Source of the DNA: Sinomonas sp. P10A9
GTDB taxonomy: Bacteria; Actinomycetota; Actinomycetes; Actinomycetales; Micrococcaceae
Assembly: GCF_041022165.1 (NCBI RefSeq)
Contig: NZ_CP163302.1
Span: 2,294,001 to 2,358,000, forward strand
Length of the DNA: 64,000 bases
Direction: 5' to 3'
Part shown: one piece after another, positions 58,918 to 64,000 of the stretch
Numbering within the stretch: the stretch's first letter is position 1
Layout: each line of letters begins with the position of its first letter
Notes under the pieces: model-generated
What the model was told of the DNA's origin: nothing
Database searches by the model: none
Seen by the model: the letters and a program-made list of their open reading frames with translations, nothing else
Program-made: the position numbers and the translations under genes

Positions 58918-59382
58918 ATGGCGATCGGCGAGCACCACTACAGCGTGAACGTGACGTGGACGGGCAATCGGGGCACCGGGACGTCGGGCGTCCGTGATTT
59001 CAGCCGTGACCACGACGTCGCACTCCCGTACCTTCCAGTCTTGCCCGGAACCGCCGACCCGGCGTTCCGCGGCACACGTGACCGGTACAACCCCGAGCAG
59101 CTGCTGCTGACCGCCCTGGCCCAGTGCCACATGCTCAGCTATCTGTTCGAGGCGGCCCGGGCAGGCGTCGTCGTGACCGGATACGCGGACGAGGCCAGCG
59201 GAACGCTGCACGTCCACGGTCACGCCGGGGAGTTCTCCGAGGTCACGCTGCGGCCCCGCGTCGAGCTCGCCGACGAGTCCCAGCGGGACCTCGCGGACAG
59301 GCTCCACGACGACGCCCACGCGACATGCTTCATTGCGCGCTCGGTGAACTTCCCCGTGCGGCACGAGCCGCGCGTGCCCTGA
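58918..59382 (+). CDS. OsmC-family peroxiredoxin-like protein
   Basis: A 154-aa OsmC/Ohr-fold protein. The first conserved cysteine is in LLTALAQCHMLSYL and the second in DDAHATCFIARSV, both typical; it should reduce organic hydroperoxides. ATG 58918 follows the pepN stop by 11 bp, so it may be co-transcribed. Confidence 0.9.
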   Translation: MAIGEHHYSVNVTWTGNRGTGTSGVRDFSRDHDVALPYLPVLPGTADPAFRGTRDRYNPEQLLLTALAQCHMLSYLFEAARAGVVVTGYADEASGTLHVHGHAGEFSEVTLRPRVELADESQRDLADRLHDDAHATCFIARSVNFPVRHEPRVP

Positions 59383-59443
59383 GCCCCCGGCAGCTCGATA
59401 GGGTGGGAGGGCCATCCGTCCCCAGACAAGGAGGCCCAAGACA

Positions 59444-60226
59444 GTGCCCTCTGCCCTGTCCATGTTCCTTTCAGTGATCCCGTCGAGCACGACGGCGCCC
59501 CCCGACCCGGCGCCGACAAGCGGCGCCTCGGGACCGGTACCGCTCACGTCAACAGAGCTGAACACCGCAGTGTCGACCCTCAACCAGACGCTCCTCCAGG
59601 TCGCCATCGTGATCGGCGTGGGCCTCGTTGTCTGGCTTACGGCGACCTTTGTCATCAGGCAGATCGTCAAGAGCGTCTTGGCCGGCCCCGTGCTCTCGGA
59701 GCGGCGCATCTTCAAGTGGGCGGCGCCGGCGCTTCGGGCTCTCGATTCCGAGCGCAGGGCACAGCGCGCCCGGACAATCGGGTCCCTGCTCAATTCCGTG
59801 GTCGCCGTGGTGATCACTACCATCGTGGTGATCTACGTGCTCAAGGCCCTGGGCGTCGACATCGCCCCGCTCCTCACGAGCGTCGGGATCCTCGGCGTCG
59901 CGATCGGCTTCGGCGCGCAGCAGCTCATCCGCGACTTCCTCGCCGGCATCTTCATCACGCTCGAAGACCAATACGGCATCGGTGACATCATCGAGACCGG
60001 AATGGGCGAGGTCACCGGCACCGTGGAATCCGTGGGCCTTCGGATCACGCGTGTGCGTGCTGACGACGGGGTCATCTGGTACCTGCGCAATGGCGAGATC
60101 CTGCGCCTGGGCAACCGTTCGCAGGGGTCCTATGTGCCGCCGGTGCAGGAAGCGCCTGCTCCCGAGGATTCCGGCGAGCCAGTCGTCGAAGAAACCAGCA
60201 ACGGAGGTCAGCGGTCCAGTGAGTGA
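59444..60226 (+). CDS. MscS-family mechanosensitive channel
   Basis: Pressure-release channel of the small-conductance type, 260 aa. Three helices: residues ~46-70, ~108-132, and the pore helix (SVGILGVAIGFGAQQLIRDF) followed by the beta domain (GDIIETG). The N-terminus is a short low-complexity lead. GTG 59444 has AAGGAGG upstream. The end overlaps the globin gene by 8 bases. Confidence 0.93.
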   Translation: MPSALSMFLSVIPSSTTAPPDPAPTSGASGPVPLTSTELNTAVSTLNQTLLQVAIVIGVGLVVWLTATFVIRQIVKSVLAGPVLSERRIFKWAAPALRALDSERRAQRARTIGSLLNSVVAVVITTIVVIYVLKALGVDIAPLLTSVGILGVAIGFGAQQLIRDFLAGIFITLEDQYGIGDIIETGMGEVTGTVESVGLRITRVRADDGVIWYLRNGEILRLGNRSQGSYVPPVQEAPAPEDSGEPVVEETSNGGQRSSE

Positions 60227-60620
60227 ACCGACCAGCTCGGCGCAGAAGAGCTTCTACGAGCTCGTGGGAGGCCACGAGACCTTCGTCAAGCTCGTCGACG
60301 TCTTCTACGACGGCGTCGCGGACGACCCTCTCCTGCGCCCGATGTACCCCGAGGCAGACCTTGGCCCGGCCCGCCGCCGGCTCACCATGTTCCTCGAGCA
60401 GTACTGGGGCGGCCCCGGGACGTACAGCGCCGAGCGTGGGCATCCGCGGCTGCGCATGCGCCATGTGCCGTTCACGGTGAATCCCGCGGCGCGCGACCGC
60501 TGGCTGCACCACATGCGCAGCGGCGTCGACGCGCTCGGACTGCCGCCCGTGTATGAGGCCACGCTGTGGGACTACCTCGACCGGGCCGCCCACTCCCTCG
60601 TCAACTCGTTCGACGACTGA
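60219..60620 (+). CDS. Truncated haemoglobin (group II, trHbO-like)
   Basis: Haem protein of 133 aa. It has YELVGGHETFVKLVDVFYDG, the CD-region YWGGPGTYS and RLRMRHVPFTV, whose final His is the proximal F8 ligand; Trp in the G helix (RDRWLHHMRSG) is typical of group II. GTG 60219 overlaps the channel gene, so the two are translated together. Confidence 0.92.
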   Translation: MSEPTSSAQKSFYELVGGHETFVKLVDVFYDGVADDPLLRPMYPEADLGPARRRLTMFLEQYWGGPGTYSAERGHPRLRMRHVPFTVNPAARDRWLHHMRSGVDALGLPPVYEATLWDYLDRAAHSLVNSFDD

Positions 60621-60645
60621 ACATTCGACGACCGAGCAGTCAAAG

Positions 60646-61320
60646 CTAGAGGCGGGCGAGAACTGAGGGCCTCCTGCACAGGATGTGTCCGCGTCCCGAC
60701 GAGAGCCTGACCCACGGACCGCACGTGAAGCGGAGAAGGTCCTCCCCCGCCGCCGCGAACCCGAGGACGTGCGCCGCGAACGCTGCGCCCAAGGGCACCC
60801 CCGGGCTCGATCCGAGGTCGCGGCCCCAGACGGCGGAGCGCACTCCGTGGACCATCGAGGCGCCCGGCCGGTCGGGGACGGTCCCGGCCACCTCGCCGAT
60901 CCCGGCGGTGGCCTCCGTGAGAATGTCGTCGCCGCTGATCGCACCCTGAGGCTCCCACGGCCCCCGCGGCGGGCTCACCGCGGCCCAGGACGCCCGCACG
61001 TGCGTCGGCGGCAGCTCGAGCACGGTCCCCGTCTCGCCGAGCCGCGCGAGACGGTCGAAGACCGAGGCCATGGACACAATCGCATCCGCGTGCACCGGCT
61101 GGGCCAGCGCCATGGTTCTGAGGCCGAGGACCGTCGGCGTGGCCTCGCCAAGGATGCGCGGGCCGAGGACGCACACGTAGGCGGCGAGGACGCCCCCCAC
61201 CGCCTGCAGGCGCACGGCACCGTCCTCGACCGCACGTGCCCGCAAAAGGAAGATCCGCAGATCAGCGACGGCTTGCGGATCCCCGAGATCGAGCGAACCG
61301 TCCAGGACTGGGGTGCTCAT
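60646..61320 (-). CDS. Unrecognised 224-aa protein
   Basis: Cytoplasmic protein with no signal peptide or membrane helix. It is Ala/Gly-rich with a conserved-looking N-terminus (DLGDPQAVADLRIFLLRA). Its ATG (61320) overlaps the stop of the thioesterase gene by 4 bases, so it is the second gene of that pair. No function is assigned; it may be widespread in related genera. Confidence 0.7.
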   Translation of the reverse strand: MSTPVLDGSLDLGDPQAVADLRIFLLRARAVEDGAVRLQAVGGVLAAYVCVLGPRILGEATPTVLGLRTMALAQPVHADAIVSMASVFDRLARLGETGTVLELPPTHVRASWAAVSPPRGPWEPQGAISGDDILTEATAGIGEVAGTVPDRPGASMVHGVRSAVWGRDLGSSPGVPLGAAFAAHVLGFAAAGEDLLRFTCGPWVRLSSGRGHILCRRPSVLARL

Positions 61321-61829
61321 GGGCGCACACTCTCGATCGGGAGCGGGGGTCTGCGGCGGAACGGCACGTCCGGACCGGCAAACTCGGCGAATTCGGCGCG
61401 CATGGCGTCCGGAAGCCGAACTGGGCGGCCGGTCTCGCGGCTCACGAGCACCATAGAGGTCGAGCAGTTGGCACACGTGCTCCCGTCCTGCGGATCGACG
61501 ACGGTGTAGCCGAGGTCGAAACTGGAACCGCCCACGCGGGTCACCCAGAGGTCAACGAACACAGGCTCACGCCGATACATGAGGGGCGCGAGGTACTCGA
61601 TCTCGTGCCGCCCCACCAGGGTGAAGTTCGCCGCGGTCACGAGATCAGCAAGGGTCGCCGTGTTCTCGCTCCCGGCCTCCGGCGCTGGCGGTGCGGTCCT
61701 GAGGGGCGCGTGAATCCAGTGGACGCGGGCATCCTCGAGAAACTGCAGGAAGCGCACATTGTTCACATGGCCGTAGGAGTCGACGTCGCCGAAGCGCAGC
61801 TGAAGGGGAAACCGGTACGCGGAGGGCAT
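61317..61829 (-). CDS. 4HBT-type acyl-CoA thioesterase
   Basis: Hotdog-fold thioesterase of 170 aa. The catalytic Asp lies in LQLRFGDVDSYGHVNNVRFL, the signature of the 4-hydroxybenzoyl-CoA thioesterase group. ATG 61829 follows a purine-rich stretch; the longer open frame upstream is inside the divergent spacer. Confidence 0.9.
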   Translation of the reverse strand: MPSAYRFPLQLRFGDVDSYGHVNNVRFLQFLEDARVHWIHAPLRTAPPAPEAGSENTATLADLVTAANFTLVGRHEIEYLAPLMYRREPVFVDLWVTRVGGSSFDLGYTVVDPQDGSTCANCSTSMVLVSRETGRPVRLPDAMRAEFAEFAGPDVPFRRRPPLPIESVRP

Positions 61830-61911
61830 AGATCCATCTTGCCACCACGGCGTCCCGGCCCCGTGCGGGTCACGTTGGCCGCACGGGCACCGGGCGTCTA
61901 GTCTCGGTCCC

Positions 61912-62814
61912 ATGACATCACCCGTCCGGCCCGCGGGGCCCACCGGAACGCTGCTGACCCTCCTCGATCTCGACAATCTGGGCGGAGCGCGAACCGACAA
62001 GGACGTCTTCGTGGGCCCGAGCGAACGCCAGCCACGCCATCGGGTCTTCGGTGGCCAAGTGCTCGCCCAGAGCCTCATCGCCGCGTCGCGGACGGTCACG
62101 GAGGATCGGCCGGTGCATTCGATCCACGCATACTTCCTCCGGCCCGGCGATGCCGACAAGTCCATCACGTTCGGCGTCGAGAGACTCCGCGACGGACGCT
62201 CGTTCTCCGCGCGCCAGGTGCACGCGTATCAGGACGGCAACCCGATCCTGTCGATGATCGCGTCCTTCCAGGTCGAGTCGGAGGGAATCGAGCACCAGTC
62301 GACCATGCCGCAGGGCATCCCGGACCCGGAATCGCTCCCGAGCACCGCCGATCTCCTAGGGTCCATCGACCATCCCGTGGCCCAGTACTGGGCGTACGAC
62401 CGCCCCTTCGACGTCCGGCACGTTGATCCCGCGATCTACGTCTCCGCCGCCAGCCCTCAGGTGGCACGGAACGCGGTCTGGATGAAGACCATCGAACCGA
62501 TGCCCGACGACGATACCCTGCACCGGGCGGCGCTCGCCTTCGCGAGTGACTACACCGTGCTCGAACCCGTCCTTCGCCGCCACGGGCTGTCCTGGATCAC
62601 ACCCGGCATGAGCGTTGCGAGCCTGGATCACGCGATGTGGTGGCACCGGCCTGTACGGGTGGACGAGTGGCTCCTCTATGTCCAGGAGTCGCCGAGCGCG
62701 CAGGGTGCCCGCGCACTCGGCACGGGGAAGATCTTCAACCGCAGCGGCGTGCACGTCGCGAGCGTGGCGCAGGAGGGCATGATCCGGCTTCCGTACATGG
62801 AAGGCCCGGCCTGA
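61912..62814 (+). CDS. tesB: Acyl-CoA thioesterase II
   Basis: Double-hotdog thioesterase, 300 aa. HRVFGGQVLAQSLIAA and HSIHAYFLRPGDADKSITF are the family signatures; the Asp of the second domain is in VASLDHAMWWHR. It diverges from the 4HBT gene over ~80 bp. Confidence 0.95.
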   Translation: MTSPVRPAGPTGTLLTLLDLDNLGGARTDKDVFVGPSERQPRHRVFGGQVLAQSLIAASRTVTEDRPVHSIHAYFLRPGDADKSITFGVERLRDGRSFSARQVHAYQDGNPILSMIASFQVESEGIEHQSTMPQGIPDPESLPSTADLLGSIDHPVAQYWAYDRPFDVRHVDPAIYVSAASPQVARNAVWMKTIEPMPDDDTLHRAALAFASDYTVLEPVLRRHGLSWITPGMSVASLDHAMWWHRPVRVDEWLLYVQESPSAQGARALGTGKIFNRSGVHVASVAQEGMIRLPYMEGPA

Positions 62815-62826
62815 GCAGGCCCGACT

Positions 62827-62869
62827 GAGACGCAAGGCCGGTCCCGACACGGGACCGGCCTTGCGTCTC
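62827..62869. terminator. Bidirectional terminator between tesB and ettA
   Basis: Nineteen-base perfect arms around a 5-base loop (GAGACGCAAGGCCGGTCCC and its complement) between two convergent genes. Confidence 0.85.
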
Positions 62870-62899
62870 CTGCGCAGGAGCGTCCGCCACTCTGGGCAG

Positions 62900-64000
62900 T
62901 CAGTCGCGCCTGAGCTTGCGGTGCGTCACGCGGTGCGGCTTCGCCGCGTCGGCCCCGAGACGCTCGACCTTGTTCTCCTCGTAGGATTCGAAGTTGCCTT
63001 CGAACCAGTACCAGTTGGCCTCGTCCTCATCGGTGCCCTCGTAGGCGAGGATGTGGGTCGCGACCCGGTCCAGGAACCAGCGGTCGTGCGAGACGACGAC
63101 AGCACAGCCCGGGAATTCGAGCAGCGCGTTCTCGAGGCTTGAGAGCGTCTCGACATCGAGGTCGTTGGTGGGCTCGTCAAGGAGCAGGAGGTTGCCGCCC
63201 TGCTTGAGCGTCAGAGCCAGGTTGAGGCGGTTGCGCTCGCCGCCCGAGAGGACACCGGCCTTCTTCTGCTGGTCCGGGCCCTTGAAGCCGAACGCTGAGA
63301 CATAGGCGCGCGAGGGCATCTCGACCTGGCCGACCTGGATGTGGTCGAGCCCGTCCGAGACGACCTCCCAGAGCGTCTTGTTGGGGTCGATGCCGCCGCG
63401 GGACTGGTCCACATAGGAGATCTTGACCGAGTCACCGATCCTGAGGTCGCCGCCGTCGAGTGGCTCGAGGCCCACGAGGGTCTTGAACAGAGTCGTCTTG
63501 CCGACGCCGTTCGGGCCGATCACTCCGACAATGCCGTTGCGCGGGAGCGAGAAGGAGAGCCCGTCGATCAGGACGCGGTCGCCGAAGCCCTTCTTGAGAC
63601 CCTTGGCCTCGATGACAAGCTGGCCGAGGCGAGGGCCCGGCGGGATCTGGATCTCCTCGAAGTCGAGCTTGCGCGTGCGCTCGGCCTCCGCGGCCATCTC
63701 CTCGTACCGGGCGAGGCGGGCCTTGGACTTGGTCTGGCGGCCCTTGGCGTTCGAGCGGACCCAGTCGAGCTCCTCGGAGAGACGCTTGGCCATCTTGGCG
63801 TCCTTCTTGCCCTGGACTTCGAGGCGCGCACGCTTCTTCTCGAGATAGGTCGAGTAGTTGCCCTCGTACGGGTAGAGACGCCCACGGTCCACCTCACAGA
63901 TCCACTCGGCAACGTGGTCGAGGAAGTAGCGATCGTGGGTCACGGCCAGCACTGCCCCGGGGTACGCGGAGAGGTGCTGCTCGAGCCAGAGGACGCTCTC
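62900..64000 (-). CDS. ettA: Energy-dependent translational throttle protein EttA (3' part)
   Basis: ABC-F protein that gates the ribosome according to ATP level. The window holds the C-terminal ~366 residues; the 5' end lies beyond 64000. The Walker A of the second domain is GPNGVGKTTL, the signature LSGGERNRLNLAL and the Walker B LLLLDEPTNDLD; the interdomain arm (KKDAKMAKRLSEELDWVRSN) identifies the EttA subgroup. Confidence 0.93.
   Translation of the reverse strand, partial: ESVLWLEQHLSAYPGAVLAVTHDRYFLDHVAEWICEVDRGRLYPYEGNYSTYLEKKRARLEVQGKKDAKMAKRLSEELDWVRSNAKGRQTKSKARLARYEEMAAEAERTRKLDFEEIQIPPGPRLGQLVIEAKGLKKGFGDRVLIDGLSFSLPRNGIVGVIGPNGVGKTTLFKTLVGLEPLDGGDLRIGDSVKISYVDQSRGGIDPNKTLWEVVSDGLDHIQVGQVEMPSRAYVSAFGFKGPDQQKKAGVLSGGERNRLNLALTLKQGGNLLLLDEPTNDLDVETLSSLENALLEFPGCAVVVSHDRWFLDRVATHILAYEGTDEDEANWYWFEGNFESYEENKVERLGADAAKPHRVTHRKLRRD

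Overview
The window is high-GC DNA from an actinobacterium. Gene order (nadD-proA-proB-obgE-rpmA-rplU, folC-DUF4233-ileS, tig-clpP1-clpP2-clpX) and protein character fit a Micrococcaceae-like genus such as Sinomonas or Arthrobacter; this placement is inferred from synteny, not from a marker comparison. Two parts are obvious: an accessory island on the left (1 to about 22,035) and ordinary chromosome on the right (about 22,036 to 64,000).

Accessory island. The left edge holds the 3' part of a large unrecognised protein (3-1976). Facing it is a three-gene minus-strand defence cassette: an SNF2/RapA-type helicase, a type III (beta class) DNA methyltransferase (mod) and a type III restriction helicase-nuclease (res). 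Just upstream lies the frameshifted, truncated 5' end of a type I methylase gene (hsdM), a scar of an earlier restriction system. An unrecognised 372-aa gene follows. From about 12,034 to 22,035 there is a compact integrative element: four small genes, an operator-controlled operon with a TraG/VirD4-like coupling ATPase, a Replication-relaxation family protein, a solitary DNA methyltransferase and a ribbon-helix-helix-like protein, then ArdA anti-restriction protein, a Cro/C1-type repressor, an ImmA/IrrE-type metallopeptidase and a large serine recombinase. The recombinase reading frame runs into a tRNA-Ala gene that marks the right end of the island. Matching inverted repeats (GTTCAA-N4-TTGAAC) at the operon promoter and at the repressor's own promoter suggest an ImmR/ImmA-like switch.

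Chromosome. Right of two tandem tRNA-Ala(GGC) genes come a histidine phosphatase, rsfS, a coiled-coil membrane protein, nadD, proA, proB, obgE, rpmA and rplU (all minus); a thiD-tenA fusion and an RNase E/G gene; a VKOR-family gene; ndk; then DUF4233, folC and ileS, with a clear T-box leader before ileS. Next are an orphan HATPase-like gene, an SDR, a DUF488 gene, valS, a DsbA-like gene, clpX, clpP2, clpP1, tig, tRNA-Pro and tRNA-Gly, an Nei-type glycosylase, rpiB, a membrane protein, pepN, OsmC, an MscS channel, a truncated haemoglobin, thioesterases and, cut by the right edge, ettA.

No CRISPR array, rRNA gene or intact insertion sequence was seen. The candidate for something less described is the island: the SNF2 plus type III R-M cassette and the small mobilisable element with a candidate Replic_Relax nuclease and a readable operator set.
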